A program made the translations under genes and the position numbers. A stretch of 64,000 bases of DNA from contig NZ_JACSDI010000001.1 of the NCBI RefSeq assembly GCF_022410515.1, forward strand, positions 558,001-622,000, in the 5' to 3' direction. Source of the DNA: Shewanella cutis (lineage in GTDB: Bacteria; Pseudomonadota; Gammaproteobacteria; Enterobacterales; Shewanellaceae). The notes beneath the pieces are model-generated. The model was given only the letters and a program-made list of their open reading frames with translations. It had not been told where the DNA came from and did not search any database. The first letter of the stretch is position 1. Each line of letters opens with the position of its first letter. Of the stretch, positions 18,705-29,461 are shown piece after piece.

Positions 18705-18779
18705 TGGCTGGGGTACTAGGATTCGAACCTAGGTATGCCGGGATCAAAACCCGGTGCCTTACCGCTTGGCGATACCCCA
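18705..18779 (-). tRNA. tRNA-Gln (TTG), copy 3 (last gene of the tRNA operon)
   Basis: A 75-nt cloverleaf, anticodon TTG in the loop TTTTGAT, encoded CCA. It has the same sequence as the other two Gln copies in this operon. Confidence 0.97.
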
Positions 18780-18815
18780 ATTAACTTGTCTTCAACCTTT
18801 ACGGTTGCATTTTGA

Positions 18816-18900
<85 letters not shown>

Positions 18901-18981
18901 ATCAAAATGTACCAGATTTGCTCATACAAACATCTCTGGATTTCTACCAGATAAACCAATTGATTTACGTGGATTTAAATA

Positions 18982-19058
18982 TGGTAGCAATGGCGGGACT
19001 TGAACCTGCGACCCCAGCATTATGAGTGCTGTGCTCTAACCAGCTGAGCTACATTGCC
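18982..19058 (-). tRNA. tRNA-Met (CAT), elongator, copy 2
   Basis: A 77-nt cloverleaf with anticodon CAT. The acceptor stem is fully paired (GGCAATG/CATTGCT-type) and there is no GGG/CCC anticodon stem, so it is the elongator, not the initiator. Only one base separates it from the preceding Gln gene. Confidence 0.96.
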
Positions 19059-19059
19059 A

Positions 19060-19134
19060 TGGCTGGGGTACTAGGATTCGAACCTAGGTATGCCGGGATC
19101 AAAACCCGGTGCCTTACCGCTTGGCGATACCCCA
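19060..19134 (-). tRNA. tRNA-Gln (TTG), copy 2
   Basis: A 75-nt cloverleaf, anticodon TTG, encoded CCA. It forms a direct tandem with the next Gln copy (22-bp spacer). Confidence 0.97.
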
Positions 19135-19156
19135 AAAACTGAGAAACTAAAAATGA

Positions 19157-19231
19157 TGGCTGGGGTACTAGGATTCGAACCTAGGTATGCCGGGATCAAA
19201 ACCCGGTGCCTTACCGCTTGGCGATACCCCA
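19157..19231 (-). tRNA. tRNA-Gln (TTG), copy 1
   Basis: A 75-nt cloverleaf, anticodon TTG, encoded CCA. It is third in the operon. Confidence 0.97.
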
Positions 19232-19277
19232 ACTAAAACTTGTTTCACCCACCCGCTAACGCAGATGTTTAAAATAA

Positions 19278-19362
<85 letters not shown>

Positions 19363-19416
19363 ACAGCTTCAAGTTGACATCCTGAAGAGATGCTAGCAAA
19401 TGCTAGTATAACGAAA

Positions 19417-19493
19417 TGGTAGCAATGGCGGGACTTGAACCTGCGACCCCAGCATTATGAGTGCTGTGCTCTAACCAGCTGAGCTACATTGCC
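19417..19493 (-). tRNA. tRNA-Met (CAT), elongator, copy 1 (first gene of the operon)
   Basis: A 77-nt cloverleaf, anticodon CAT in the loop CTCATAA, encoded CCA. The Met-Leu-Gln-Gln-Met order matches the start of the E. coli metT-leuW-glnU-glnW-metU-glnV-glnX operon. Confidence 0.97.
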
Positions 19494-19533
19494 ACTTCGT
19501 TATTGCCGCCCCTCGTAGCGAGGAACGGGGCGT

Positions 19534-19562
19534 ATTATGCTTATTCGAGGTATCGAGGTCAA
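19534..19562 (-). promoter_or_regulatory. Promoter of the seven-tRNA operon
   Basis: Minus-strand -35 TTGACC (19562-19557), 17-bp spacer, -10 CATAAT (19539-19534), then a GC-rich discriminator ACGCCCC. A near-consensus sigma-70 promoter with a GC-rich discriminator is the classic arrangement for stringent (ppGpp/DksA) control of stable RNA. Confidence 0.85.
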
Positions 19563-19699
19563 CAGCTTTTTTTCGCTATTTTCCTTGAGGCAAACCGTTC
19601 GGCTATTACTTCACCAAACTGAGCAACAGATGCGCTAAATCAACCTCTGTTGCTCGTATTTTGCCTTACTTTCTAAAGCTTAGCCCAATATCAATTGGC

Positions 19700-20791
19700 T
19701 TATACGTTAAACAAGAAGTGCATGACATCGCCGTCTTGAACGATATAAGTCTTGCCTTCAACACGTAATTTACCCGCCTCTTTAGCGCCTGCTTCACCTT
19801 TATAGGCAATAAAGTCGTCAAATGCCACCACTTGCGCACGAATAAAGCCACGTTCGAAGTCAGTATGGATAACGCCCGCCGCCTGTGGCGCTGTTGCACC
19901 GACAGAGACAGTCCAAGCACGCACTTCTTTTACACCCGCGGTGAAGTAAGTTTGCAGGTTCAATAACTGATAACCCGCACGGATCACGCGATCTAAACCT
20001 GGCTCTTCCAACCCGAGGTCTGCCATAAACTCATCGCGTTCTTCAGCGTCCATTTCAGCCAATTCTGATTCAATCGCGGCGCACACTGAAACCACAATGG
20101 CATTTTCTTTTTCAGCAATAGCACGCACGGCATCTAAGTGTGGGTTATTGTCGAAACCATCCTCGGCCACGTTAGCAATGTACATGGTTGGCTTTAAGGT
20201 TAAGAAGTTTAAGTAAGCAACGGCTTCTAATTCTTCCTTAGAGAGATCCATCGAGCGCAGCATTTTGGCTTCATCGAGCACTGGACGCATTTTCTCAAGG
20301 ACTTCTACCTCAAACTTAGCGTCTTTATCGCCACCCTTAGCACGTTTTTGCTGACGAATAACGGCGCGCTCTAAGCTATCTAAGTCGGCGAGAGCCAGTT
20401 CAGTGTTGATCACTTCGATATCACGAGCAGGATCAACTTTGTTTGCGACGTGAACAATGTTGTCATCGTCAAAACAACGTACCACGTGACCAATCGCATC
20501 CGTCTCACGGATGTTAGCGAGGAACTTGTTACCTAAACCTTCACCTTTAGAAGCGCCAGCAACAAGGCCTGCGATATCCACGAACTCCATGGTGGTAGGC
20601 AGTACACGCTGAGGATTAACAATCGCCGCCAACGCGTCTAAGCGTGGATCCGGCACAGGTACAACGCCAGTGTTTGGCTCGATGGTACAAAACGGGAAGT
20701 TTGCCGCTTCGATGCCAGCCTTAGTTAACGCATTAAAAAGCGTTGATTTACCTACGTTAGGAAGACCAACAATGCCGCATTTAAAACCCAT
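19700..20791 (-). CDS. ychF: Redox/ribosome-associated ATPase YchF (OLA1 family)
   Basis: YchF is a P-loop protein of the Obg group that hydrolyses ATP in preference to GTP and binds ribosomes. The start is [22 protein letters not shown] (363 residues, identical to the E. coli length); an upstream in-frame ATG adds 27 unrelated residues. G1 is [10 protein letters not shown]3 is [17 protein letters not shown], and the altered G4 (NVAED region) explains the relaxed nucleotide choice. A coiled coil and the C-terminal TGS domain ([31 protein letters not shown]) follow. pth lies upstream on the same strand, the common pth-ychF pair. Confidence 0.97.
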   Translation of the reverse strand: MGFKCGIVGLPNVGKSTLFNALTKAGIEAANFPFCTIEPNTGVVPVPDPRLDALAAIVNPQRVLPTTMEFVDIAGLVAGASKGEGLGNKFLANIRETDAIGHVVRCFDDDNIVHVANKVDPARDIEVINTELALADLDSLERAVIRQQKRAKGGDKDAKFEVEVLEKMRPVLDEAKMLRSMDLSKEELEAVAYLNFLTLKPTMYIANVAEDGFDNNPHLDAVRAIAEKENAIVVSVCAAIESELAEMDAEERDEFMADLGLEEPGLDRVIRAGYQLLNLQTYFTAGVKEVRAWTVSVGATAPQAAGVIHTDFERGFIRAQVVAFDDFIAYKGEAGAKEAGKLRVEGKTYIVQDGDVMHFLFNV

Positions 20792-20945
20792 ATTCTTACC
20801 TTTCTCTCGATGTTTGGCTGGCAAGTCGCACTCACCAGCAAGTTTTAGTCGCCCTGCCCTTAGGCAGTACATTGATAAATCATTTCGGTATTTGCATAGT
20901 GAACTTGGTAACGTCTAACAAGTTACAAGGTCGCTGACACAAACC

Positions 20946-21533
20946 TTACTCCGCTTTAAAGGAGTGTAATCGAGTCATGGCTTTCACCATGTCCTCTTTA
21001 AATAAAATTTCAGTTGAGCGCACGGCTTCGTCCACGGCAGCATTGATCAGCTCTTGCTCTTTCGCCGGCGCCTTACCCAGTACGTAACCACTGACTTTAT
21101 TCTTGTCGCCAGGATGACCAATCCCAATCCGTAAACGATAGAAGTTTTTATCATTGGCTAATTTAGCAATAATGTCTTTTAAGCCATTATGACCACCATG
21201 GCCACCACCTAACTTAAATTTAGCCACGCCCGGCGGCATATCCAGCTCATCGTGGGCCACCAGAATTTCTTCAGGCGTAATACGGAAGAAATTCGCTAAG
21301 GCCCCCACGGATTTACCGCTTAAGTTCATGTAGGTAGTTGGGATCAGCAAACGCACATCTTTGCCGTGCAACACCGCTCTGGCAGTAAGACCAAAATACT
21401 TGCTATCGGCGACGAGGCTCACACCACAAATACGGGCCAATTCTTCCACATACCAAGCGCCCGCATTATGGCGAGTCTGGGCATATTCAGCGCCCGGATT
21501 GGCAAGGCCTACGATTAATTTAATTTCGCTCAT
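20946..21533 (-). CDS. pth: Peptidyl-tRNA hydrolase
   Basis: Pth cleaves peptidyl-tRNA released by stalled ribosomes. From [30 protein letters not shown] it has 195 residues. The catalytic His lies in TRHNAG (about 22), with the partner Asp in the HDELDMPPG segment, the tRNA-contacting NLSGKSVG motif and [12 protein letters not shown]. It is paired with ychF downstream. Confidence 0.97.
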   Translation of the reverse strand: MSEIKLIVGLANPGAEYAQTRHNAGAWYVEELARICGVSLVADSKYFGLTARAVLHGKDVRLLIPTTYMNLSGKSVGALANFFRITPEEILVAHDELDMPPGVAKFKLGGGHGGHNGLKDIIAKLANDKNFYRLRIGIGHPGDKNKVSGYVLGKAPAKEQELINAAVDEAVRSTEILFKEDMVKAMTRLHSFKAE

Positions 21534-21700
21534 GACACTCACTAATGGCACTCAATACTGCGTTAATTGGTCGATGGCAAAGCACACAGGTCGACCATAT
21601 TGAGCTAATAATGCCGCTTATACTCGTTAAAAACGCGGCATTTTAGCACTCAATGCGTAAGTCAACAAATACCGAGTGAGCAAGTGCTCACCACGAGGAA

Positions 21701-22927
21701 CTAATTGAGCCCCATGGCATACTTAAGTACAGTTTGTTTAATGGGAGAATTGATATTAGCCAGCTTTAATGCGCCGTTGCGGAGTAATTTTAGCGGTAAG
21801 ATATCGTTACTAAAGCCTGCGTAAAACACATCCATGGTGGTCATCATCAGCTGATTATCAAGGTAACGTTTTGCCTGATATTTCCTTAATAACTCGGTTG
21901 ACCACCAAGGTTTATCCTCGGTTAATGCCGCCTTGATGACCGAAAGCAAGGCTTCAACATCTTTAAATCCAAGGTTAACCCCTTGGCCCGCAAGCGGGTT
22001 AATGGTGTGCGCCGCATCCCCTAAAATCACCACATTCGGCTTAAAATAGGTTTTCGCGTGGCGGCGCGTGAGCGTAAAACTGCCTTTGGCTTCGACGGTA
22101 AAGTCGCTATCTAACCGAGCGGGAAAATGCTGGCGAATTTGGTCGGCCAACTGCTTATTGTTCAGTTGCATTAACTGTTTGATGCGATTGGCATCATCAT
22201 ACCACACTAACGAGGCATGATTGCCGGGTAACGGTAATAAGGAACGCGGGCCGCTAGGGGTAAATTGTTGCCAAGTCACATCTTGCTGACCTTGGGCGGT
22301 TTGGATATTAATCAGCATCGCCGATTGCGCATAGTCCCAACCCGAAATCCCAATGCCCGCCCATTGGCGCACATGTGAGTTCGCGCCATCGGCACCCACC
22401 AGCAATTTAGCCTCAAGAGAACAACCAGATTGTAAGTGCACGCTTACCGTATCAACCCCGCGAGCAAAGTGGGCAACGCGCTCAGGGCAAAAGAGCCTAA
22501 TATTTTCCGATTGTTGCATTTGCTCCCAAAGGGCTAGCTGCACTAAACGGTTTTCAACGATATGGCCTAAATGGCTAGCACCGATTTGGGAGCTGTGGAA
22601 TTGAGTAATGCAACCATCAAGCTCCCAAGTCTCTAAACCCAGATAAGGCACATTACGCATCTTAAGGAGGCTGTCTAACGCGCCTAACTGCTCGAGTAAC
22701 TGTTCAGAGGCAACGCTTATCGCCGAAACACGTACATCTAATGCCTGCTCGGGGGAATAAGCCTCGGGCGCAAAGGACTCAATCACTGCAATGTGAAGTC
22801 CTTGCTTTGCAAGACCAATCGCCGTTGCCGCGCCCACCATACCGCCGCCGACTAAAATCACATCAAAGGATTGAGTCTCTGATGTTATCGATACGGGTTG
22901 CTGTGTTTGGCTCATTGTTCGGCTCAT
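21701..22927 (-). CDS. ubiF: UbiF-like FAD-dependent ubiquinone hydroxylase
   Basis: A flavoprotein monooxygenase of the UbiH/UbiF/VisC family, acting in the aerobic hydroxylation steps of ubiquinone synthesis. It has the N-terminal dinucleotide fold VILVGGGMVGAATAIGLA, the family DVRVSAIS motif, LVGADGANSHVRQ, and the FAD-binding GDAAHTINPLAGQGVNLG. Residues around WDYAQSAMLINIQ, TWQQFTPSGPRSLLPL and the C-terminal FYAGFSNDILPLKLLRNGAL resemble UbiF more than UbiH, so C6-methoxy-ring hydroxylation (the UbiF step) is favoured. The exact start is uncertain among ATGs at 22972, 22927 and 22915; I use 22927 (408 residues). Confidence 0.88.
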   Translation of the reverse strand: MSRTMSQTQQPVSITSETQSFDVILVGGGMVGAATAIGLAKQGLHIAVIESFAPEAYSPEQALDVRVSAISVASEQLLEQLGALDSLLKMRNVPYLGLETWELDGCITQFHSSQIGASHLGHIVENRLVQLALWEQMQQSENIRLFCPERVAHFARGVDTVSVHLQSGCSLEAKLLVGADGANSHVRQWAGIGISGWDYAQSAMLINIQTAQGQQDVTWQQFTPSGPRSLLPLPGNHASLVWYDDANRIKQLMQLNNKQLADQIRQHFPARLDSDFTVEAKGSFTLTRRHAKTYFKPNVVILGDAAHTINPLAGQGVNLGFKDVEALLSVIKAALTEDKPWWSTELLRKYQAKRYLDNQLMMTTMDVFYAGFSNDILPLKLLRNGALKLANINSPIKQTVLKYAMGLN

Positions 22928-23266
22928 CTTAATTATCACTCTTTTTTGTTCTTTCGACGTTATCTGAGGCACTTTACTCTTACCTAAAGCTCAAGTTTAA
23001 AGCGCATCACACCATCGCCGGATTGTAGCAAAAGCATGTCAATTTCAGTTCAAAGGTGAGCAAATGTTGCTAGATGCCCATTTGCTCACAGTTGCTTACA
23101 AAGACACACTTTCCCTTTAGGCAATCCCACTACACTCAAGATAACACCGCGGGAATTTGAGGCTGTCTGCGGTATAAAAAGCCCATTTGCTTCTCACTTA
23201 GCCAGCCCTCGCTGTACGTATGGGTGACCAGTGAATCCATCTTGAAATAGAGATAGTGAGGATGTC
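22928..23266. other. Intergenic region between ubiF and a small secreted-protein gene
   Basis: About 340 bp that must hold the promoters of the divergent ubiF and 23267 genes. I see no convincing operator, RNA gene, repeat or reading frame. Confidence 0.5.
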
Positions 23267-23587
23267 ATGAAAACACTTATCCAATTACATATCGCCACTA
23301 GCCTACTGATTTGCAGTGTTATGCCAGTAAATGCCGCGCCAACGATGGAAACCATTACCGTCAGTTACCGCGATCCGCTCGATTATGCCTTATATCTCCA
23401 CACCACGGAAATGTTGAGCGAATTTCGACTCCAAATCCGTGAAGACATTAGCATTCAAGCCCGTAATAGCTTGTTGGAAATGGCAAATACCGTTCAATAT
23501 AGCCAACCATCACTCGCACAAAACCCGTCAGCCGAGATAAACCTAGCTTCTTTGTGGGTATCACAATCTGATGGGATTAGCGAGTAA
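23267..23587 (+). CDS. Small secreted protein of unknown function
   Basis: A 106-residue protein with a clear signal peptide (MKTLIQLHIATSLLICSVMPVNA, cleavage before AP) and a GAGG ribosome-binding site five bases upstream. The mature part of about 80 residues begins TMETITVSYRDPLDYALYLHTTEML and is predicted helical. No known domain is recognised. It sits alone before miaB; read-through is possible, but a promoter for miaB between 23588 and 23726 is equally likely. Confidence 0.65.
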   Translation: MKTLIQLHIATSLLICSVMPVNAAPTMETITVSYRDPLDYALYLHTTEMLSEFRLQIREDISIQARNSLLEMANTVQYSQPSLAQNPSAEINLASLWVSQSDGISE

Positions 23588-23726
23588 AAATGTGGACAAA
23601 GCTGGTCAGCAGCCATAACTGCGGGTAAAATGTCGCGCTATTTTGACTGGGCAGTCAGTTTGTCTTTTAACAGGACAACGGCAGCTTGGGACTCTTTTTA
23701 CAGGGCGGCTTAGGGCAACACAACTG

Positions 23727-25151
23727 ATGAGCAAAAAACTCCATATTAAAACTTGGGGCTGTCAAATGAATGAGTACGACTCATCCAAGATGGCGGATCT
23801 GTTAGGCGAATACCAAGGTTACACCTTAACTGAAGAAGCAGAAGAAGCAGATATTCTGCTGCTAAACACTTGTTCTATCCGTGAAAAGGCACAGGAAAAA
23901 GTGTTCCATCAGTTAGGTCGCTGGAAGACACTCAAAGATAAAAATCCCGACCTGATTATTGGTGTGGGTGGTTGTGTTGCATCCCAAGAAGGCAAAGCGA
24001 TTAAAGACCGCGCTCAATGTGTCGACATCATTTTTGGCCCACAAACACTTCACCGTCTGCCAGAGATGATCGAACAAGTGCGCCGCGGCGAAAAAGCCGT
24101 GATCGACGTGAGTTTCCCTGAGATCGAAAAATTTGACCGTCTTCCCGAACCGCGCGCCGAAGGCCCAACGGCGTTTGTGTCAATCATGGAAGGTTGTAGT
24201 AAATACTGTTCGTTTTGCGTAGTGCCTTACACCCGTGGCGAAGAAGTCAGCCGTCCATCGGATGACATCATCCTCGAAATTGCTCAACTGGCAGAACAAG
24301 GCGTACGTGAAGTTAACCTGCTCGGTCAAAACGTTAATGCTTACCGTGGTGCAACCCACGATGGCGGTATCTGTACCTTCGCCGAGCTATTACGCTATGT
24401 TGCCGCTATTGATGGCATTGATCGCATCCGCTTCACCACCAGTCATCCAATTGAATTTACACAGGATATTATCGACGTTTACGAAGATACGCCTGAATTA
24501 GTGAGTTTCTTGCACTTACCTGTGCAGTCAGGTTCAGACCGCATTCTCACGGCGATGAAACGCGGCCATATGGCGATTGAGTACAAATCTATCATCCGCC
24601 GTCTGCGTAAAGCTCGCCCAGATATCCAAATCAGCTCCGACTTTATCATTGGCTTCCCTGGTGAAACCAAAGAAGACTTCGCTGATACCATGAAGCTGAT
24701 TGAAGATGTAGCATTCGACCACAGTTTCAGCTTCATTTATAGCGCACGCCCAGGTACACCTGCGGCAGATTTACCTGACGACGTTGATATGGAAGAGAAA
24801 AAACAACGTCTGGCGATTCTGCAAGACCGCATCACTCAGCAAGCCATGCGTTACAGCCGCCATATGATGGGCACAGTGCAGCGCATTTTGGTTGAAGGCC
24901 CGTCGGTGAAAAACCCCATGGAGCTGCGCGGCCGCACTGAAAACAACCGTGTGGTGAACTTTGAAGGCTTACCAAAGCACATTGGCACCTTTGTGGATGT
25001 TGAGATTGTCGACGTTTACACTAACTCGCTACGCGGTAAATTTATCCGCGGTGAAGACGAAATGGATCTGCGCCGTAACCTGCGCCCATCGGATATTCTG
25101 GCGAAGCATAAGCAAGATGATGATCTTGGTGTAACTCAATTTAAACCTTAG
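23727..25151 (+). CDS. miaB: tRNA-2-methylthio-N6-isopentenyladenosine synthase MiaB
   Basis: MiaB is a radical-SAM enzyme that methylthiolates i6A37 of tRNAs reading UNN codons. From [24 protein letters not shown] it has 474 residues, the E. coli length; the frame is open upstream, but the extra sequence is not conserved. The three N-terminal cluster cysteines are in GCQMNE, NTCSIRE and GGCVASQE. The radical-SAM triad is CSKYCSFC in [20 protein letters not shown] (about 155-165). The TRAM domain forms the C-terminus. Confidence 0.97.
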   Translation: MSKKLHIKTWGCQMNEYDSSKMADLLGEYQGYTLTEEAEEADILLLNTCSIREKAQEKVFHQLGRWKTLKDKNPDLIIGVGGCVASQEGKAIKDRAQCVDIIFGPQTLHRLPEMIEQVRRGEKAVIDVSFPEIEKFDRLPEPRAEGPTAFVSIMEGCSKYCSFCVVPYTRGEEVSRPSDDIILEIAQLAEQGVREVNLLGQNVNAYRGATHDGGICTFAELLRYVAAIDGIDRIRFTTSHPIEFTQDIIDVYEDTPELVSFLHLPVQSGSDRILTAMKRGHMAIEYKSIIRRLRKARPDIQISSDFIIGFPGETKEDFADTMKLIEDVAFDHSFSFIYSARPGTPAADLPDDVDMEEKKQRLAILQDRITQQAMRYSRHMMGTVQRILVEGPSVKNPMELRGRTENNRVVNFEGLPKHIGTFVDVEIVDVYTNSLRGKFIRGEDEMDLRRNLRPSDILAKHKQDDDLGVTQFKP

Positions 25152-25184
25152 GGGTTTAAATCTTCGGTTCGTGCACCTATATAA

Positions 25185-25214
25185 AGAGGGCGACTGTGTC
25201 GCCCTCTTATTTTA
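25185..25214 (+). terminator. miaB terminator
   Basis: Stem AAGAGGGCGAC/GTCGCCCTCTT with loop TGT, then ATTTTAT, about 35 bases past the miaB stop codon. Confidence 0.8.
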
Positions 25215-25396
25215 TGGCCATAACAACCACCTGCAATTGGTGATTTTCCGTTAGCAATTATGATGGATGGCTCGTACACTGAGATTATCTTCTGATAAGA
25301 GGCTGCGATAGCAAACTGACATCGCACTTGGCTTTTCACTCAGCACTTTGCTTGGTATTTGACAATTTGCTTGTTATTTGACAATAGGAGTACTGT

Positions 25397-26485
25397 TTGT
25401 CCAGTAAATTAACCACTATGAATCTGTATCTCGAACCCGCAGAAACCCGCCGTTTGGCTTCACTGTGCGGTCCCTTCGATGACAATATCAAACAGATTGA
25501 GCGTCGCGTTGGCGTCGAGATTGTCCGTAAGAACAACCATTTTCAAATTACCGGACTACCACGTCACTGTTTAAGTGCCAATAACTTACTTAAGCAGCTG
25601 TATATTGAAACCCAAACGGTTAAAGGCAGTACGCCCGATCTTGACCCTGAACAAGTGCATTTGGCTATTCAAGAAGCCATCGCCCTAGAGCAAGACGACA
25701 GCGGTGATGATAAAGCCTTATTTATCAAAACCCGCCGTGGCATCATTAAACCGCGTAACCCCAACCAAAGTACCTATGTGGCCAATATCACACGCCACGA
25801 TATCACCTTTGGTATTGGTCCTGCGGGCACGGGTAAAACCTATTTGGCCGTTGCCGCCGCAGTTGATGCACTAGAGCGTCAAGAAGTGCGCCGTATTCTG
25901 CTCACTCGTCCCGCCGTTGAAGCGGGGGAAAAACTCGGCTTCTTACCGGGCGATTTAAGCCAGAAGGTCGATCCCTATCTGCGTCCGCTCTATGATGCGC
26001 TGTTTGAAATGCTCGGCTTTGAAAAGGTCGAACGCTTAATCGAGAAAAACGTTATCGAAGTGGCGCCCCTAGCTTACATGCGCGGTCGCACACTAAACGA
26101 TGCCTTTATAATTCTGGATGAGAGCCAAAATACTACGGTTGAACAGATGAAGATGTTCTTAACCCGTATTGGCTTTAACTCGCGCGCGGTCATCACAGGT
26201 GACATCACCCAGACCGACTTACCAAAGCATATAAAATCCGGTCTGCGCCACGCCATTGAAGTATTAAGCCAAGTAGAAGAAATCAGCTTTAACTTTTTTG
26301 TGTCGCAGGATGTGGTACGTCATCCCGTGGTCGCTCGCATCGTTGAAGCCTATGAAGCTTTTGATCGTAAAGAGCAAGCATTAAAGGCCGAGAAAGAGCG
26401 CCGCGACTATCAGCACAACGCGTCGCAACCATCATCACAGCTACAGCCCCAAATCCAGCAGGAAGCCTTAAAGCATGAGTCTTGA
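25397..26485 (+). CDS. ybeZ: PhoH-like ATPase YbeZ
   Basis: YbeZ is a PhoH-family ATPase linked to YbeY and ribosome/RNA quality control. The 362-residue protein has Walker [22 protein letters not shown] (about 145), the [20 protein letters not shown] motif and Walker [15 protein letters not shown] at 25397 is the likely start because AGGAG is six bases upstream; the first ATG, seven codons later, has no good site. Its 3' end overlaps ybeY by 11 bp, and ybeZ-ybeY-corC-lnt matches the E. coli order. Confidence 0.95.
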   Translation: MSSKLTTMNLYLEPAETRRLASLCGPFDDNIKQIERRVGVEIVRKNNHFQITGLPRHCLSANNLLKQLYIETQTVKGSTPDLDPEQVHLAIQEAIALEQDDSGDDKALFIKTRRGIIKPRNPNQSTYVANITRHDITFGIGPAGTGKTYLAVAAAVDALERQEVRRILLTRPAVEAGEKLGFLPGDLSQKVDPYLRPLYDALFEMLGFEKVERLIEKNVIEVAPLAYMRGRTLNDAFIILDESQNTTVEQMKMFLTRIGFNSRAVITGDITQTDLPKHIKSGLRHAIEVLSQVEEISFNFFVSQDVVRHPVVARIVEAYEAFDRKEQALKAEKERRDYQHNASQPSSQLQPQIQQEALKHES

Positions 26486-26936
26486 TTTAGCCTTAGATGT
26501 GCAATTCGCCACGACGAGCGACTATCTGCCCAGCGAAGAGCAGTTAACTCTCTGGGTAAAAACCGCCATTGGCAACAGTATGGAGCAAGCGGAACTGACC
26601 ATTCGCATCGTCGATGCGCGTGAAAGCCAAATGCTTAACAGCACCTACAGGGGCAAGGACAAACCCACCAATGTATTGTCGTTTCCCTTTGAAGCGCCGC
26701 CAGAAATTGAACTTCCACTGCTCGGAGATCTTGTCATTTGTGCCTCAGTCGTTGAAAATGAAGCGCGTGAACAAGATAAATCCCTAGAAGCCCATTGGGC
26801 ACACATGGTTGTACATGGTTGCCTGCATCTGCTAGGTTATGATCACATTGAAGACGAAGAAGCCGAAGAGATGGAGTCATTAGAGACTCAACTCATTGAA
26901 AGCTTAGGTTTTACTGACCCATATAAGGAACAATAA
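26475..26936 (+). CDS. ybeY: Endoribonuclease / rRNA maturation factor YbeY
   Basis: A zinc-dependent RNase needed for 16S rRNA 3'-end maturation. The 153-residue protein has the signature [15 protein letters not shown] (H-x3-H-x5-H zinc site, about residue 115), with the preceding [10 protein letters not shown] strand and the conserved Arg in [13 protein letters not shown]. It overlaps ybeZ, so translation is probably coupled. Confidence 0.97.
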   Translation: MSLDLALDVQFATTSDYLPSEEQLTLWVKTAIGNSMEQAELTIRIVDARESQMLNSTYRGKDKPTNVLSFPFEAPPEIELPLLGDLVICASVVENEAREQDKSLEAHWAHMVVHGCLHLLGYDHIEDEEAEEMESLETQLIESLGFTDPYKEQ

Positions 26937-26975
26937 TTAACTAAGATGCCATTCATCAAAGTTAATGAGAAAACT

Positions 26976-27851
26976 ATGAGTGACGATATCCCCCCGAGTA
27001 CGAACGCCCAAAAGAAAAGCTGGTTTGACAGAGTAAGTCAGTTGTTTCAGGGCGAACCTCAAAATCGCGAAGACCTAGTCGATGTGATTGATGGCGCAGA
27101 ACAGCGCGAACTGATCTCAGAAGACACCCGCGAAATGATTAAAGGTGTATTGGAAGTTTCTGATATGCGTGTTCGGGACATTATGATCCCACGAGCTCAG
27201 ATTGTCGCGATTCAAATCGACAATACTGTTGAAGAACTGCTGAGAACCGTTATCGGTTCAGGCCATTCTCGCTTCCCTGTTGTTAACGAAGACAAAGATC
27301 ATATCGAAGGCATTTTACTGGCTAAAGATTTGATCCCTTATGGTTTCTCAAACAGTGAAGAACCTTTCTCCCTTGATCGCGTGATCCGCCCGGCTGTCGT
27401 TGTGCCAGAGAGCAAACGCGTCGATGTGTTACTCAAAGAATTCCGCTCCCAGCGTTACCACATGGCGATTGTCGTCGATGAATACGGTGGCGTATCCGGT
27501 CTGGTGACCATTGAAGATATTCTCGAAGAAATCGTCGGTGAAATTGAAGACGAATTCGATCACGATAGCCCTGAAGACACCGAAATCCGTAAAGTCGGTA
27601 ATACCGTCTATATGGTGAAGGCACTTACGCCTATTGAAGATTTTAACGAAGAATTCAATACCCACTTCAGCGATGAAGAGTTTGATACCGTTGGTGGCTT
27701 GGTGTCACATGCCTTTGGCCATTTGCCAGAGCGTAATGAGAGCATCATGATCGAAGGTATTGAATTTAAAGTTATCAACGCCGATACCAGACGCTTAATC
27801 CAACTTAGAGTTAAACTCCCCGATCCCAATATCGGTGAAGACGTAGAATAA
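26976..27851 (+). CDS. corC: CorC/YbeX, CBS-domain magnesium/cobalt efflux factor
   Basis: A cytoplasmic CorC/HlyC-type protein, tied to Mg/Co efflux through CorA and to ribosome maturation in newer work. I start at the ATG at 26976 (MSDDIPP, 291 residues) by comparison with E. coli CorC; an ATG at 26946 is in frame. It has two CBS domains (about 70-190, including [37 protein letters not shown] and [33 protein letters not shown]) and the C-terminal transporter-associated domain ([19 protein letters not shown]). It lacks the membrane domain of longer relatives. Confidence 0.95.
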   Translation: MSDDIPPSTNAQKKSWFDRVSQLFQGEPQNREDLVDVIDGAEQRELISEDTREMIKGVLEVSDMRVRDIMIPRAQIVAIQIDNTVEELLRTVIGSGHSRFPVVNEDKDHIEGILLAKDLIPYGFSNSEEPFSLDRVIRPAVVVPESKRVDVLLKEFRSQRYHMAIVVDEYGGVSGLVTIEDILEEIVGEIEDEFDHDSPEDTEIRKVGNTVYMVKALTPIEDFNEEFNTHFSDEEFDTVGGLVSHAFGHLPERNESIMIEGIEFKVINADTRRLIQLRVKLPDPNIGEDVE

Positions 27852-27893
27852 CTTTCTGCGTAAGAATAACTCTCCGTGTAAGAAGAATTATCC

Positions 27894-29450
27894 GTGCTAA
27901 CTAACATTCGGGCTTTTGCCCAACAAAAGTCCCGACTGAGTGCGTTACGCCTCGTACTGGCATTTATTTTAGGCGCCAGTACGGCGCTTTCCTTTGCGCC
28001 ATATTCACTGTGGATTATCTATCCTATCGCCATGGCGTTAGCCCTTTGGCAGAGTGAATCCTTAAACCCTAAAGCCAGCTTCTTCCATTGGTTAAGCTTT
28101 GGTTTTGGCTGTTTTGCCGTTGGGATCAGTTGGGTGCATGTCAGTATGGATACCTTTGGCGGGCTGCCACTACCCGCCTCTGTCGCGTTAATGGCGCTGC
28201 TGGCACTCTATTTAGCGCTTTATCCTGCGTTAACGGGTTTAGGCTTAGCGTGGTTTACCCGCACGAATAGCCACTCGTTATGGCGTAATCTATTACTCTT
28301 CCCCGCACTTTGGACCTTAAGCGAATGGGCCAGAGGCTGGGTGCTGACAGGTTTCCCTTGGATTTGGGCAGGTTATTCCCAAACTGAAGGCCCACTAAAA
28401 GCCCTCGCAAGTATCATTGGCGCATTAGGATTAAGTTTCATCATCGCCATGATCGCTGGCGCATTAGCCTTGTGTTTTAGCAAGCGCTACAAAAGTCTGT
28501 TGATTTTACTGCCTATTACCGCAGTTGCTGCTTGGGTTGCCCCAAAGCTGTCACAAATCCAGCATACAGGTGAGTCGGTAAAAGTCGCGCTTGTGCAAGG
28601 CAATATTCCGCAAAGTATGAAATGGGAACCCGAGGCGCTCTGGCCAACCCTATTGAAATACATGGATTTATCCCGTGAACACTTTGATGCTGACATTATT
28701 GTCTGGCCGGAAGCCGCGATTCCTGCACCAGAATCCATGGTGCAAGACTTTTTGGATAATGCCAATAAAGTGGCCAACCTTAACCACACCTCCATCATTA
28801 CTGGGATTATTAGCCGTCAACAGGAAGACTTTTATAATTCACTGATTGTTCTAGGTAACCATAACCAGAAACAACAAGATAGCCCAGATTATGAAAGCGA
28901 TGGCAGTAACCAATTTAAGAAACACCATCTGTTGCCGATTGGCGAATTTGTGCCCTTCCAAGCACTGCTGCGGCCGATTGCGCCATTCTTTAATCTGCCC
29001 ATGTCCTCCTTTGCGCGTGGTGATTACCAGCAGCCCAACCTAAGTGCCCTTGGACATAAAGTTGCACCCGCTATTTGCTATGAAATCGCCTTTCCTGAGC
29101 AGCTACGAGACAGCGTCAATCTCGGTACAGATTTACTGTTAACTGTCTCTAATGATGCTTGGTTTGGTACCTCAAATGGTCCCTTGCAACATATGGAGAT
29201 CGCCCAAATGCGCGCCATTGAGTTAGGTCGCCCTCTGGTGCGCGCCACCAATAATGGCGTCACCGCGGTCGTCGATGAGCATGGCAATATCACAGCTGCA
29301 CTGCCTCAATTTGAAACGGGCGTGCTGAGTGCCACTATTCCGTTGGTCACTGGCCAAACATGGTTTGCTAAAATAGGCCAAACTCCGCTGTTAATTCTAT
29401 GCGGTGCTTTGCTGCTCGTCGGTTTTATCCGCCGCCAAAAACAGCAATAG
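27894..29450 (+). CDS. lnt: Apolipoprotein N-acyltransferase Lnt
   Basis: An inner-membrane enzyme that adds the third acyl chain to lipoproteins, needed for Lol-dependent outer-membrane sorting. The 518-residue protein starts with GTG. It has about six N-terminal membrane helices (to about residue 215), then the nitrilase-type domain with the catalytic Glu in WPEAAIPAP, Lys in KKHHLLPIGEFVPF and Cys in APAICYEIAFP, and a final helix. It follows corC by 42 bp, as in E. coli. Lipoproteins encoded nearby (LptE, MltB, RlpA) are presumed clients. Confidence 0.96.
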   Translation: MLTNIRAFAQQKSRLSALRLVLAFILGASTALSFAPYSLWIIYPIAMALALWQSESLNPKASFFHWLSFGFGCFAVGISWVHVSMDTFGGLPLPASVALMALLALYLALYPALTGLGLAWFTRTNSHSLWRNLLLFPALWTLSEWARGWVLTGFPWIWAGYSQTEGPLKALASIIGALGLSFIIAMIAGALALCFSKRYKSLLILLPITAVAAWVAPKLSQIQHTGESVKVALVQGNIPQSMKWEPEALWPTLLKYMDLSREHFDADIIVWPEAAIPAPESMVQDFLDNANKVANLNHTSIITGIISRQQEDFYNSLIVLGNHNQKQQDSPDYESDGSNQFKKHHLLPIGEFVPFQALLRPIAPFFNLPMSSFARGDYQQPNLSALGHKVAPAICYEIAFPEQLRDSVNLGTDLLLTVSNDAWFGTSNGPLQHMEIAQMRAIELGRPLVRATNNGVTAVVDEHGNITAALPQFETGVLSATIPLVTGQTWFAKIGQTPLLILCGALLLVGFIRRQKQQ

Positions 29451-29461
29451 AGTTTAAGTAA

